From: an uncultured Pseudomonadota bacterium | GTDB taxonomy: Bacteria; Pseudomonadota; Gammaproteobacteria; Steroidobacterales; Steroidobacteraceae | DNA length: 64,000 nt | Assembly (NCBI GenBank): GCA_903885195.1 | Contig: CAISHQ010000087.1 | Coordinates: 1 to 64,000, forward strand | Direction of reading: 5' to 3' | In this document: positions 19,003 through 27,988 of the stretch, one piece after another | How positions within the stretch are numbered: position 1 is the stretch's first letter | Layout of the letters: the number at the start of each line of letters is the position of its first letter | The notes under the pieces: model-generated | Databases searched by the model: none | What the model saw: the letters and a program-made list of their open reading frames with translations, nothing else | Told to the model about the DNA's origin: nothing | Program-made: the position numbers and the translations under genes

Positions 19003-19626
19003 ATGATTGATCTGCACACCGTGCCGACGGCGAACGGCTACAAGGCCTCGATCATGCTCGAGGAGCTCGCACTTGACTACCGGGTCCACAGTTACGACCT
19101 GCGCAAGGGCGACAACTTCGACCCCCAGTTTCTCGCCATTAATCCCGTAGCCCGCCTACCCACCATCGTTGATCACGATGCCGGCGATGGCGCACCGCTC
19201 GCGGTGTACGGGTCGGCAGCGATTCTGATCTACCTCGCCGAAAAAACCGGACGCTTGCTGCCCGTGACAGGTCGCGCGCGGGCGAAGACCCTGGAGTGGG
19301 TCGGTATCGTCTCCGGTGACGTGGGCCCCGCGTTCAGTGGTCAGTTCGCTTTCAACGTGGTCGCGCCCGAAAAGCTACCCTGGGCAATTAGCTACTACGA
19401 CAAGCTCTGTTTGCGCATGGCCGGTGTGCTGGAGCAACAACTCGGCAAGACGACGTATCTCGTAGGCGATGAGTACAGCATCGCGGACATCATCGCCTAT
19501 CCGGTGGCCACCGTTTCCATGAAGCGCTTCCCGGGCTCACTCGATGGGCATCCGCATCTCGCCCGGTGGGCGGCACTCGTTGGCGCACGCCCTGCAGTGC
19601 AGCGCGGGATGCAGGTGCCTGCCTAG
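19003..19626 (+). CDS. Glutathione S-transferase family protein
   Basis: GST N-domain IDLHTVPTANGYKASIMLEELALDY; C-domain EYSIADIIAYPV. Confidence 0.9.
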   Translation: MIDLHTVPTANGYKASIMLEELALDYRVHSYDLRKGDNFDPQFLAINPVARLPTIVDHDAGDGAPLAVYGSAAILIYLAEKTGRLLPVTGRARAKTLEWVGIVSGDVGPAFSGQFAFNVVAPEKLPWAISYYDKLCLRMAGVLEQQLGKTTYLVGDEYSIADIIAYPVATVSMKRFPGSLDGHPHLARWAALVGARPAVQRGMQVPA

Positions 19627-20351
19627 CGCGGCACGCCCTCGAGCTCGACGAGATCGTAGCTGCTGCTGAGCGTGTCCCAGCGCATGCGCACGAGCATGCA
19701 ATCCTCCGGAGTCACCCAGAACTCAAGCGGCGTCCAGGCGGCCATCCACGGCATCAGATGATGGATGCGCATGTGCCGGACCCGGAACGTGCCCGCCGCT
19801 ACGGTGAGTGTCTCATCGCCCACATACTCAAGATCCTTCTGCACGACCCCGATCGCCGGACCCGATCCGCCGTCATGCCGCGGTGAACTATTGGTACACG
19901 GCCAGAGGCGTTGCCGCCCGGGCCCTGCGCTGAAGTCGTACGCGGCGGCTTGCCAGCCATCGCCGACGAGCGGATGCGGCGCGAACACCCGCGGCCGCTG
20001 CGACAACGCCACACGTTGTGACAATCGCCCCTCGCTCGCCGTCCACGACTCGCACTCGGCACCCTGATCGTCGAACCGAAACCACGCGCTGCCGACGAAA
20101 CGCTGCGCCCGAGTGAGCCTGACGAACGCATCGAGCGGTCTCCAGCTGCCGTCGACGGTGTAGGTCACATCACGCAGCAGATCCTCGTCGTCCATTTCGC
20201 ACTGCGCACGCAGGGTCCGCGTGCCCTCGTCCTGAACGCTGATACTGAACCACTCCCGGCCGCGCTCGCCGTCGCGATCGTGCAGATAGGCGATACGCCC
20301 TCGCAGCGCGCGATGCTTCACTAAAGCTCCGGCTTGGCGATACCAACCCAC
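19623..20351 (-). CDS. Conserved hypothetical protein
   Basis: Intact ORF compatible with neighbours; convergent with GST (shared CTAG stop); family not recognised. Confidence 0.6.
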   Translation of the reverse strand: MGWYRQAGALVKHRALRGRIAYLHDRDGERGREWFSISVQDEGTRTLRAQCEMDDEDLLRDVTYTVDGSWRPLDAFVRLTRAQRFVGSAWFRFDDQGAECESWTASEGRLSQRVALSQRPRVFAPHPLVGDGWQAAAYDFSAGPGRQRLWPCTNSSPRHDGGSGPAIGVVQKDLEYVGDETLTVAAGTFRVRHMRIHHLMPWMAAWTPLEFWVTPEDCMLVRMRWDTLSSSYDLVELEGVPR

Positions 20352-20995
20352 GCCGCAGCGACGAGTAGCACCCAGATCGCGAGGACAAAGGGTCGAGTCC
20401 GGCTGAAGCCGCGGGCGACCTGCGCCTCGAGCTCAGGCGTCGATCCGCTCGCGAGAATCGCCCGCAAGGCGGGGCCAATAGGCTTGCCCAGCACGCGGAT
20501 CATGATGCCGCAGCCGATCAGCGCCGCGAAGATGAGGAACTTCAGCGAAATCCAGTCCGTGTAGAGATGCCCCGTGCGCTGAAAGCCCTGCACGGCATCC
20601 CACACAAGACCGAGCGCCAGCACGACACGCCAGACGAGATCAATGCTGCGCAGCCGCTCTGCACGCGGCGTGCCTTGGTAGTGATGAATTGCCCAGACCA
20701 TCGCAAGCCAGGCGGCGCCGATAACCCAGAGCAAGACGAGGAACACGGGCGGCAACTGCACCACGCCGACCTGTAGGGCGAGCGTGTAGCCGACGGGCAG
20801 CATCAACACAAGGCAGTAGCGGGGAATCTGATCGACCCAGCCCATGATCCGCGTGGCCGTCTGCCGTGCCTCGCGTCCGAGCGACGCCTCGCGGACGAAT
20901 CGCGCGGAGTAGAACACCCCGATGTCCGCGCCCAACCAGTAGACGAAGAGCAAGATGTGCAGCAACTTGATCAGCACGTACGACTCGGCACCCAT
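20321..20995 (-). CDS. Integral membrane protein, paralogue of the 21035-21697 product
   Basis: LLHILLFVYWLGADIGVFY, IPRYCLVLMLPVG, GTPRAERL, KPIGPALRAI shared with the divergent neighbour; start placed at 20995. Confidence 0.75.
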   Translation of the reverse strand: MGAESYVLIKLLHILLFVYWLGADIGVFYSARFVREASLGREARQTATRIMGWVDQIPRYCLVLMLPVGYTLALQVGVVQLPPVFLVLLWVIGAAWLAMVWAIHHYQGTPRAERLRSIDLVWRVVLALGLVWDAVQGFQRTGHLYTDWISLKFLIFAALIGCGIMIRVLGKPIGPALRAILASGSTPELEAQVARGFSRTRPFVLAIWVLLVAAAWVGIAKPEL

Positions 20996-21034
20996 GGACA
21001 GGTATTCCCCGATGACATTTCGTAGAATCGGATC

Positions 21035-21697
21035 ATGGAACATTCTCTGTGGGTTTTCCTGCATGTCATGCTGCTCGTCTACTGGCTGGGCGCCGATCTC
21101 GGCGTGCTGCTGCTCGCCCGCGCTGCCAAACGAGCCGAATTGAGTTTTGCCGAACGCGCCTTCGCCCTGCGCATGGCGGTCGCCATCGACCTCGTACCCC
21201 GGCTCTGTTTTGCGGTCATGTTCCCGGTCGGCCTGCATGTCACGGCCTCGGGCGGCTTCGCCGTGGTGCCCGTATCGGCGTTCATCGCCGCCTGGGCCGT
21301 CTCCCTGGGCTGGATCGCCCTGCTCTTCGCCATCGGCAAGTTCGAGGGCACGCCCCGCGCCGAGCAACTCAACCGCGCGCATCTGGCCTTGCAAGCCTTG
21401 CTGCTCGTGATTCTCGGCTATCTGGCCCTCGACGCGCTGAGCGGCAACGGCTGGCTGCCGGGTGCCTGGTTCGGCGCCAAGCTGCTGCTGTTCGCACTCA
21501 TTTTTGCCCTCGGCATCGGTATCGACTTTGCGTTCCGACCGATCGGCCCTGCCTTTGTGCAACTGGCCACCGAAGGTAGTTCGCCGGCACTCGAGGCACG
21601 CATCACCGCCGCCGTCGATGGCGCGATCCGCTACGTCCTCGGTCTCTACGCCCTGCTGATCGGCATCGCCTTCCTCGGTATCACCAAACCTTTCTGA
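21035..21697 (+). CDS. Integral membrane protein, paralogue of the 20321-20995 product
   Basis: FLHVMLLVYWLGADLGVLL, VPRLCFAVMFPVG, GTPRAEQL, RPIGPAFVQL. Confidence 0.8.
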   Translation: MEHSLWVFLHVMLLVYWLGADLGVLLLARAAKRAELSFAERAFALRMAVAIDLVPRLCFAVMFPVGLHVTASGGFAVVPVSAFIAAWAVSLGWIALLFAIGKFEGTPRAEQLNRAHLALQALLLVILGYLALDALSGNGWLPGAWFGAKLLLFALIFALGIGIDFAFRPIGPAFVQLATEGSSPALEARITAAVDGAIRYVLGLYALLIGIAFLGITKPF

Positions 21698-21708
21698 CCG
21701 GAGCCCTC

Positions 21709-22512
21709 ATGCCCATTGCACGCATCAACAACCACGACATGTACTACGAAGTGATCGGTCAGGGCGATCCGGTGCTGTGCATGGGCGGTTGGGGCAGTTT
21801 TTGTCGCGACAATCACCACCACCTCGCGCGCGGCCTGACCGAACGCAATCAGGTGATCATTTTCGATTATCGGGGCATCGGCCAATCGAGCGACGATCCG
21901 TCCATCCCCTCGACGATGGCCTTGCACGCCGACGATGCGATCGGGCTGCTCGATCACCTGGGTCTTAGCAACGTGCACCTGATCGGCCTCGTCGGCATGG
22001 GCGCCTGCGTGGCGCAGGAGATCGCGATGCGTCGACCGGATCTCGCACGCAGCATGCTCAACACGGGCGCATGGTGCGAAGTGGACAGTTTCCTTCGCGA
22101 TCAGCTCGACATGTTCCGCGCCGTGCACCGTGATGCCGGATTCTTTGCCTTCCAGAAGTTGGTCACGCTGATGTCCTTCACGCCGGAGTACTACAACACC
22201 AACAAGGAAAAGCTCCTTGGGCCTCAGGGCGGCTGGAAGGAACTGAACGGTCGCTACGAGGCGCACTCCCGCCTCGTTGATGCCTGCATCGCTTTCGATT
22301 CGCGCAGTCGTCTCGCTGCGGTGCGCTGCCCGACCCTCGTCATTCACGCCGCCCTCGATATCGTCACGAGCCCACGCACGACGCTACCCATCGAGCATGC
22401 TATTCCGGGCGCCGTGGGTGAAACCTGGGATGACCTTGCGCACGTGGTCGCCGGCAAAGAGCAGAAAATCCGCTTTTGTCAGCGGCTGTTCGCGTGGTTG
22501 GACAGTCACTGA
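21709..22512 (+). CDS. Alpha/beta hydrolase
   Basis: VLCMGGWGSFCRDN, IFDYRGIGQSSDD, HLIGLVGMGACVAQEIA. Confidence 0.85.
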   Translation: MPIARINNHDMYYEVIGQGDPVLCMGGWGSFCRDNHHHLARGLTERNQVIIFDYRGIGQSSDDPSIPSTMALHADDAIGLLDHLGLSNVHLIGLVGMGACVAQEIAMRRPDLARSMLNTGAWCEVDSFLRDQLDMFRAVHRDAGFFAFQKLVTLMSFTPEYYNTNKEKLLGPQGGWKELNGRYEAHSRLVDACIAFDSRSRLAAVRCPTLVIHAALDIVTSPRTTLPIEHAIPGAVGETWDDLAHVVAGKEQKIRFCQRLFAWLDSH

Positions 22513-23090
22513 TGTTCGGTGGCATGGGCCCCTGTGTCCGCGGCCTGCTGCTCGCCAATGTGGGCGTGTTCGCGCTGCAGTTCTGGGACCCCGGCCTGCT
22601 CGAGGATTTTGCGCTATGGCCGCTTGGAAACGGCTTTCAGCCATGGCAGTTACTGAGTTACGCGTTCCTGCATGGCAGCGTGACGCACATCGCCTTCAAC
22701 ATGATCGGTCTCGTCAGCTTTGGCAGCGAGCTTGAACAATATTGGGGTGCGAAAAACTTCCTGAAGTTCTACTTCGCGAGCGTACTGGCCGCAGCGCTGA
22801 CCCAACTCGCGGTGACGGCCTCGATCGGCGAATTGTCCCCGACGGTGGGCGCCTCAGGTGGAATCTACGGGCTCTTGCTCGGCTTCGCGATGATGTTTCC
22901 GACACGCAAGGTGGTGCCGCTTATCCCGCCCATTCCGATGCCGGCATGGTTTTTTGCACTCATCTTTGCAGCAGTGGAGCTCTATCTCGGCGTCACCGGC
23001 ACGGCGAGTGGCATCGCCCACTTCGCCCATCTTGGCGGCATGATCGGTGGCTGGGTGATGATGCGTCACTGGCGCAGCGCGCGCCGTTAG
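22512..23090 (+). CDS. Rhomboid family intramembrane serine protease
   Basis: HGSVTHIAFNMIGL, GASGGIYGLLLG, AHFAHLGGMIGG (Ser/His catalytic motifs). Confidence 0.93.
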   Translation: MFGGMGPCVRGLLLANVGVFALQFWDPGLLEDFALWPLGNGFQPWQLLSYAFLHGSVTHIAFNMIGLVSFGSELEQYWGAKNFLKFYFASVLAAALTQLAVTASIGELSPTVGASGGIYGLLLGFAMMFPTRKVVPLIPPIPMPAWFFALIFAAVELYLGVTGTASGIAHFAHLGGMIGGWVMMRHWRSARR

Positions 23091-23099
23091 TCTTCGCGA

Positions 23100-24539
23100 T
23101 CAGTCGTTCGCGGAGGACCGGCTCCCCCACAACTCGATCTGCTGCCAACGATCAGATCGCCAGCGCATGAACATCAGCGTACCGAGCACTACCACGTAGC
23201 TCATCAACGCGAGCCAGCCACCGAGCGCCCCGAGCCCCCATTGCGGCAAGCCACCCACCCACGCCTGCTCATCGCTGAACACCAGCATGTGTGCGAGTGG
23301 AATAAAGAACAGCCACGACAACAACAGCGCGGTGATCGCCGGCACTCGCGTGTCGCCCGCCGCACGCAAGCAGAAGCTCGAGCCAAAGTTTAGGCCATCG
23401 AATAACTGATAGGCCGTTGCCGGCCACAACAGCAACAGCGCAAGCTGCACGGCAGCTCCCGCCGAGGCATCGGCGCTGGAGAGAAACCACGGCAGCACCC
23501 ATGGCCCAAACAGCAGCAGAAGCAACGCCACCGAGGTCATGAAGCCGGCACAACACAGGATGATCGACGTACCGAGATGTCGCGCCCACGACCGATCGCC
23601 CGCGCCGATCGCTTGACCGACCACGGAGGTGCCGGCCGTCGCAAGACCGATCGCCGGCAAATAGGCGAGCGAAGTGAGCATCATCACGATCTGCGTGGCC
23701 GCCGCACCGGCGGTATCGACCCGCGTCACCATCAACTGCATCAACGCGACTCCGAGCACATCGGCCCCGTACATCACGCCGATTGGCAAACCGACCACCA
23801 ATTGCCGACGGATCATCGATCCCCGCGGTCGCCAGGTCAGGCGGGTGCGATATCGCGTGGCGATGGGACCCCACCACAGCAGGGCCATGCCCACCAGCAA
23901 GCCGACGACTTGCGCGAGGTTGGTGCCCCACGCAGCCCCGCTCATGCCCCAGCCGAGGTGAAACATGAAAAATTCATTGGCGGGTACGTTGGCCACAGTC
24001 GTCACGAGCGCGACGATCAGGGTGATGCGCGTGGCGCCGATCGCATTGAAGAAACTCATCGCCGCCCAGGTCATTGCACCGAGGAAGGCGCCGGCCATCC
24101 GCGGCTCCCAGTAGTCGAGCGCGAGCCGCTCAATGCCCGGCGACAGGGCAAAAGCACCGATCAGGGGCGCCCCGAGCGCCGCCGCCAGCAGAAAGAGCGG
24201 CAGCGCAAACAACGACGACCACAAGCCGTTCCAAGCCGCCTGCGAGGCCCGGCGACGCCGTCCGCCGCCCTCGGCCTGCGAGGCAAACGTCTGCACTGCA
24301 AGGCCGACACCGCCCAGTACGAGAACGACGCAAGTCACCAGCCAATAGATCGCGCCGATCGCGGCGACCGCCTCGGTCGACAGTCGGCCGATGTACCAGG
24401 TATCGGTGAGACTGAGGATCGACTGGATTGCGTTGGTCACCATCAGGGGCGCAGCAATGCGCAGCAGCGCCGACCAATCGACGCGCAAACGACCATCGGC
24501 GGCCATTCGCGCCGCCGGCAAGCCGGTCGAAGCGGTCAT
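23100..24539 (-). CDS. MATE family efflux transporter
   Basis: LRIAAPLMVTNAIQSILSLTDTWYIGRLSTEAVAAIG; start at 24539 gives ATGA overlap with upstream gene. Confidence 0.9.
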   Translation of the reverse strand: MTASTGLPAARMAADGRLRVDWSALLRIAAPLMVTNAIQSILSLTDTWYIGRLSTEAVAAIGAIYWLVTCVVLVLGGVGLAVQTFASQAEGGGRRRRASQAAWNGLWSSLFALPLFLLAAALGAPLIGAFALSPGIERLALDYWEPRMAGAFLGAMTWAAMSFFNAIGATRITLIVALVTTVANVPANEFFMFHLGWGMSGAAWGTNLAQVVGLLVGMALLWWGPIATRYRTRLTWRPRGSMIRRQLVVGLPIGVMYGADVLGVALMQLMVTRVDTAGAAATQIVMMLTSLAYLPAIGLATAGTSVVGQAIGAGDRSWARHLGTSIILCCAGFMTSVALLLLLFGPWVLPWFLSSADASAGAAVQLALLLLWPATAYQLFDGLNFGSSFCLRAAGDTRVPAITALLLSWLFFIPLAHMLVFSDEQAWVGGLPQWGLGALGGWLALMSYVVVLGTLMFMRWRSDRWQQIELWGSRSSAND

Positions 24540-25888
24540 CGCGGTGGTGCGGCCGATTCCCGGGCGCCGAACACGGTGCCCAGCCACACCGCAACGGCGA
24601 GCATGACCGCACTGACACCCGCCAAAACCCAAGCCACTCCCGCGAGCCCGAACCCTGCGACGAGCGGATAGGCGATCTGACTCAGGCTGTCGCCGCCACG
24701 CTGCAGGAGCGTGTCGATCAGGCTCTTGCTCTTGAACTTGCTCTCGGGGTTCAGGATGGTGAACAGCATCTCGCGCGTCGGTTTAAACAGGCCATAGTCG
24801 ACGGCACGACGGAACACTTGGGTCACGATGAGCACGACACCTACCGGGATGAGCGCCAGCAGCACGAGCGAAGCGATCAACAAGGCCGGCACCACTCCCA
24901 GTGCAGCGCGCAGACCGCCGCGACTGGCAACGAGCCCAACGACGCCCGCCTGGAACACCAGCGCGAGCAGGCTCACAGCAAGATCAATGCGGGCGAACAA
25001 CGCGGCACGCTCAGCAAGCGTCTGGTACGCGGATTCGACGTATTTCGCTTGCTCCTGATACATGAACCCACCCAGCACCTGACCACCGACGATCAGTGCA
25101 GCGATCGCCAGCAGATAGGGCGAAGTGAACAGTCGGCGCAAATCGTCGATCGCGCGTCCGCCCACCGGTAAGGCGAGCCGGTCACGTCCCTGCTCTCGCC
25201 CGCTCGTCACGCCGTATTCGAGCTGCTGCGCCCGACGGCCCAGCACGATAGCCAGAGCGATCAGCGCGCAGGCGACGAATATCGTTGGACTCGGCCCCAA
25301 ACGCTCGACGAACAGCGCATTAAACAACGGACCTGCAATGGCTCCCGCACTGCCGCCCGCGGCGATGAAACCGAATAGGCGTTTGGCGGACTGCGATCGC
25401 CAAGCGTCGACCATCACACTCCAGAACACGGAGACGATGAACAGATTGAGCGAGGTCACGGCAACGAAGTACGTCGCCGCGAGCACGCGATTGCCGGGCT
25501 CCGCGCCGAGGCCCACTGCCAGCACGCCAAAAAGCACAACGACGGCCGAATAGATCACCGGAAACAGCCAGCGCCGCGGCAAGCGCGCAACGATGAACCA
25601 GTACACGGGAAGGATCACCATCATGACGACGAAGGTGATGTAGAACAGCGTGGCGATGAAGTCGCGTCCGACTTCGAGTGCGAACGCCTCGCGCAGGCTG
25701 CGCAGCATGTAGTAGCCGGCGAGCAGCAAAAAATAGGCGCCTGCCGCCGCGAACAGCGCGGGCGCCTCGCCTGGCTCGATCAGACCACGCCATCGCGCGA
25801 ACAGGCCGCCGGACGACGCTACATCGGGACGCGCGACCTCACCTGCCCCGGGCGCCTCGGGCGACTGCTCGGAGGCCGGTGGGGTCAC
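24536..25888 (-). CDS. ATP/ADP translocase-like (NTT/MFS-type) membrane transporter
   Basis: AYFLLLAGYYMLRSLREAFALEVG; FWSVMVDAWRSQSAKRLFGFIAAGGSAGAIAGP. Confidence 0.75.
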   Translation of the reverse strand: MTPPASEQSPEAPGAGEVARPDVASSGGLFARWRGLIEPGEAPALFAAAGAYFLLLAGYYMLRSLREAFALEVGRDFIATLFYITFVVMMVILPVYWFIVARLPRRWLFPVIYSAVVVLFGVLAVGLGAEPGNRVLAATYFVAVTSLNLFIVSVFWSVMVDAWRSQSAKRLFGFIAAGGSAGAIAGPLFNALFVERLGPSPTIFVACALIALAIVLGRRAQQLEYGVTSGREQGRDRLALPVGGRAIDDLRRLFTSPYLLAIAALIVGGQVLGGFMYQEQAKYVESAYQTLAERAALFARIDLAVSLLALVFQAGVVGLVASRGGLRAALGVVPALLIASLVLLALIPVGVVLIVTQVFRRAVDYGLFKPTREMLFTILNPESKFKSKSLIDTLLQRGGDSLSQIAYPLVAGFGLAGVAWVLAGVSAVMLAVAVWLGTVFGARESAAPPR

Positions 25889-26949
25889 GGCGTCAGACCA
25901 TCGATCAGCAGGGGTTTGAGGCCATCCTTGCCGACGGTGTACGCCACGCGTCCAACCACATCACCGCTTCGAGGTGTGGCGCTGCCGTCTGCGGAAATCT
26001 TCGCCGACACTTCGACGCCATCGCCCGCACTGATCGCAAGCCCCGGCACCATGCTGTCCTCAGGTCCGAGTTCCACCGTGACCGGCAGAGCGGCCGGCAA
26101 GCGTTTGACGGCAAGCGGCGGCCCAGGCTGCCCGGGCTTACGCACGAATACGAACAGTGTCGCCCCGGGTGTAACTCGCGATGCAAAGGCCGGCGCGATC
26201 GCGATGCTGACCCGAACCCGCGCCTGCGCACCGCTCGCAGCCTGCGCACCGCTCGCAGCCGGCGCGCCGCTCGAAGCCTGCACACCGCTCGAAGCCTGCG
26301 GACTGACGGCAGACTGTGCGGGAGCGCCTACCCCCGCCTGTAGTACGGCGATCTGCTGTTCGAGTATCGGGCGGATATTCTCGGGCGGATTGAGCGCAAG
26401 CAGCGACTGGAACCGCGCGATGGCCGTCGCCGCATCGCCGCGTCGTTGGGCTGCGACACCTGTAAAAAACAAGGCCCGCTCGGAATTCGGAGCAAGCACG
26501 AGCGCCTGCTCAAAGATTCGCCCGGCGCGTTCGTCCACGACACCATCGGCCTGCAGCACCATCGCCTCAGCCATGCCGATCAGCGCCTCGGCGTTGCGCC
26601 CGCTCTCGAGGCGATCTGCACGCTGATAGGCCCGCAGCGCCAGCGGAAACTGCTCGAGCGCCACATAGGACCGGCCGAGCATCAACCAGCCTGCGACGTC
26701 GTTGGGTTCGTTCTCCAATCGCTTGGCCAGACGCTTCACCATCCCTGCGGGTGTATCAGCGGCGGACGGTGCATCGGCGGGCCAGCTCCAGCGACTCCAC
26801 AACAAATAGAGACCGATCGCCGCTGCGCAGAATGCCACTCCGAGACCGAGCGGCAGCCCACGGCTTTGGCCGCTGGACCACAACGGGCGCAACACCCAGG
26901 CCGCAGTCAACAAGCCCAGAACGACGGCAACGATGAGAAACGTGGTCAT
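25885..26949 (-). CDS. ccmI: c-type cytochrome biogenesis protein CcmI (TPR)
   Basis: N-terminal TM anchors, TPR region LAKRLENEPNDVAGWLMLGRSYVALEQFPLALRAYQRA; downstream of ccmH. Confidence 0.9.
   Translation of the reverse strand: MTTFLIVAVVLGLLTAAWVLRPLWSSGQSRGLPLGLGVAFCAAAIGLYLLWSRWSWPADAPSAADTPAGMVKRLAKRLENEPNDVAGWLMLGRSYVALEQFPLALRAYQRADRLESGRNAEALIGMAEAMVLQADGVVDERAGRIFEQALVLAPNSERALFFTGVAAQRRGDAATAIARFQSLLALNPPENIRPILEQQIAVLQAGVGAPAQSAVSPQASSGVQASSGAPAASGAQAASGAQARVRVSIAIAPAFASRVTPGATLFVFVRKPGQPGPPLAVKRLPAALPVTVELGPEDSMVPGLAISAGDGVEVSAKISADGSATPRSGDVVGRVAYTVGKDGLKPLLIDGLTP
26222..26293 (-). repeat. Four 18-bp tandem units in ccmI encoding a degenerate SGAQAA-type linker
   Basis: GCCTGCGCACCGCTCGCA x2, then GCCGGCGCGCCGCTCGAA and GCCTGCACACCGCTCGAA. 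Confidence 0.85.
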
Positions 26950-27386
26950 GGTACGGGGTCATCCGGCGAAGAAGTGTCGGTCGCTGCAAGACGTGCACGC
27001 TGGCGTATGACGCGCATCGCTACCGCGAGCCCGAGGAGCAGCAGGATCACCGGAGTGACCCAAAGCCAGGCGTTGCGCCAATTGAATACGGGGCGAAACA
27101 GAATGAAGTCACCGTACCGCGCGCGCAGGTGCTCGCGGATTTCGTCGTCGGTCTTGCCGGACTCCAGCAACTCGCGGACTTCGCGTCGCAGATCTCCGGC
27201 GAGCCCCACCGGTGAATCGGCGATCGACTGGTTCTGGCACTGCATGCAGCGCAGCTCGTGCGTGAGATCCCGATAACGTTCTTGCAACGCAGGATCGGCG
27301 AGTTCGATCGGATCGATGGCGAGCGCGTTGCCGGCAAGCACGAGAACCACTACCCCAGCGAGGAAGCCGCGCACCCAACGCATCAT
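26946..27386 (-). CDS. ccmH: Cytochrome c-type biogenesis protein CcmH
   Basis: LRCMQCQNQSIADSPVGLAGDLRREVRELLESGKTDDEI (LRCxxC motif). Confidence 0.95.
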   Translation of the reverse strand: MMRWVRGFLAGVVVLVLAGNALAIDPIELADPALQERYRDLTHELRCMQCQNQSIADSPVGLAGDLRREVRELLESGKTDDEIREHLRARYGDFILFRPVFNWRNAWLWVTPVILLLLGLAVAMRVIRQRARLAATDTSSPDDPVP

Positions 27387-27988
27387 TTTACCGCCCCGGT
27401 CACCGCCCCGGTCACCGCCCCGGTCACCGCCCCGGTCACCGCCCCGGTCACCGCCCCGGGCAACGCCGCAGCGCGCGGCAGACGCGCCAGAAAATCCCGC
27501 TCCCAGACGGCCGGAGTCATGGCGCCGACGTGCTTGTGCACGACGATGCCTCGATCATCGATGAGAAACGTCTCCGGCGCGCCGTACACACCCCAATCGA
27601 TGGCGGCTCGGCCGTCGCGATCCGCCACCACGACCGAGTAGGGATTGCCGAGTTGCGCGAGCCAATCGAGCGCTGCGGCATCATCGTCCTTCCAGTTGAA
27701 GCCAATCAGCGGCAGCTCACCCGAATCGGCGATGCGCAGCAGCATGTCGTGTTCGACACGACACTCCGGACACCAGGTCCCCCAGACGTTGATGGCATGC
27801 CAACGCCCGGCGAGTGATGTCGAACTGAAAGATTCGTTGCGGCCGAGTACCGGCAGCGTGAACTGCGGGGCTGGCTTGCCGAGCAGGGCCGAGGGAATCA
27901 CGGTCTTCTGCGGTGCGCGCTGGATGCCGATATACAGCACGATCACGAGCAGCAGGAACACACCGCCGGGCAGCAGGTATCGATTCAT
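27383..27988 (-). CDS. ccmG: Thiol:disulfide interchange protein CcmG/DsbE
   Basis: INVWGTWCPECRVEHDMLL thioredoxin motif; start MNRYLLPGG at 27988. Confidence 0.95.
   Translation of the reverse strand: MNRYLLPGGVFLLLVIVLYIGIQRAPQKTVIPSALLGKPAPQFTLPVLGRNESFSSTSLAGRWHAINVWGTWCPECRVEHDMLLRIADSGELPLIGFNWKDDDAAALDWLAQLGNPYSVVVADRDGRAAIDWGVYGAPETFLIDDRGIVVHKHVGAMTPAVWERDFLARLPRAAALPGAVTGAVTGAVTGAVTGAVTGAVK
27391..27462 (-). repeat. 12-bp tandem repeat, five perfect and one imperfect unit, at the ccmG 3' end encoding (GAVT)n
   Basis: CCGCCCCGGTCA x5 then CCGCCCCGGGCA; protein ...LPGAVTGAVTGAVTGAVTGAVTGAVK-stop. Confidence 0.95.

Noticed and set aside
20996-21562. N-terminal extension of the minus-strand ORF 20321-21562
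   Set aside because: Would lie fully antisense to the paralogous membrane gene; the membrane domain starts at 20995.
23577-24671. 364-aa plus-strand ORF across the MATE gene
   Set aside because: Arg/Gln/His-rich shadow frame with no recognisable domain.
27391-27462. Short regular repeats considered as a CRISPR-like array
   Set aside because: Contiguous 12-bp units with no spacers, in frame within ccmG.
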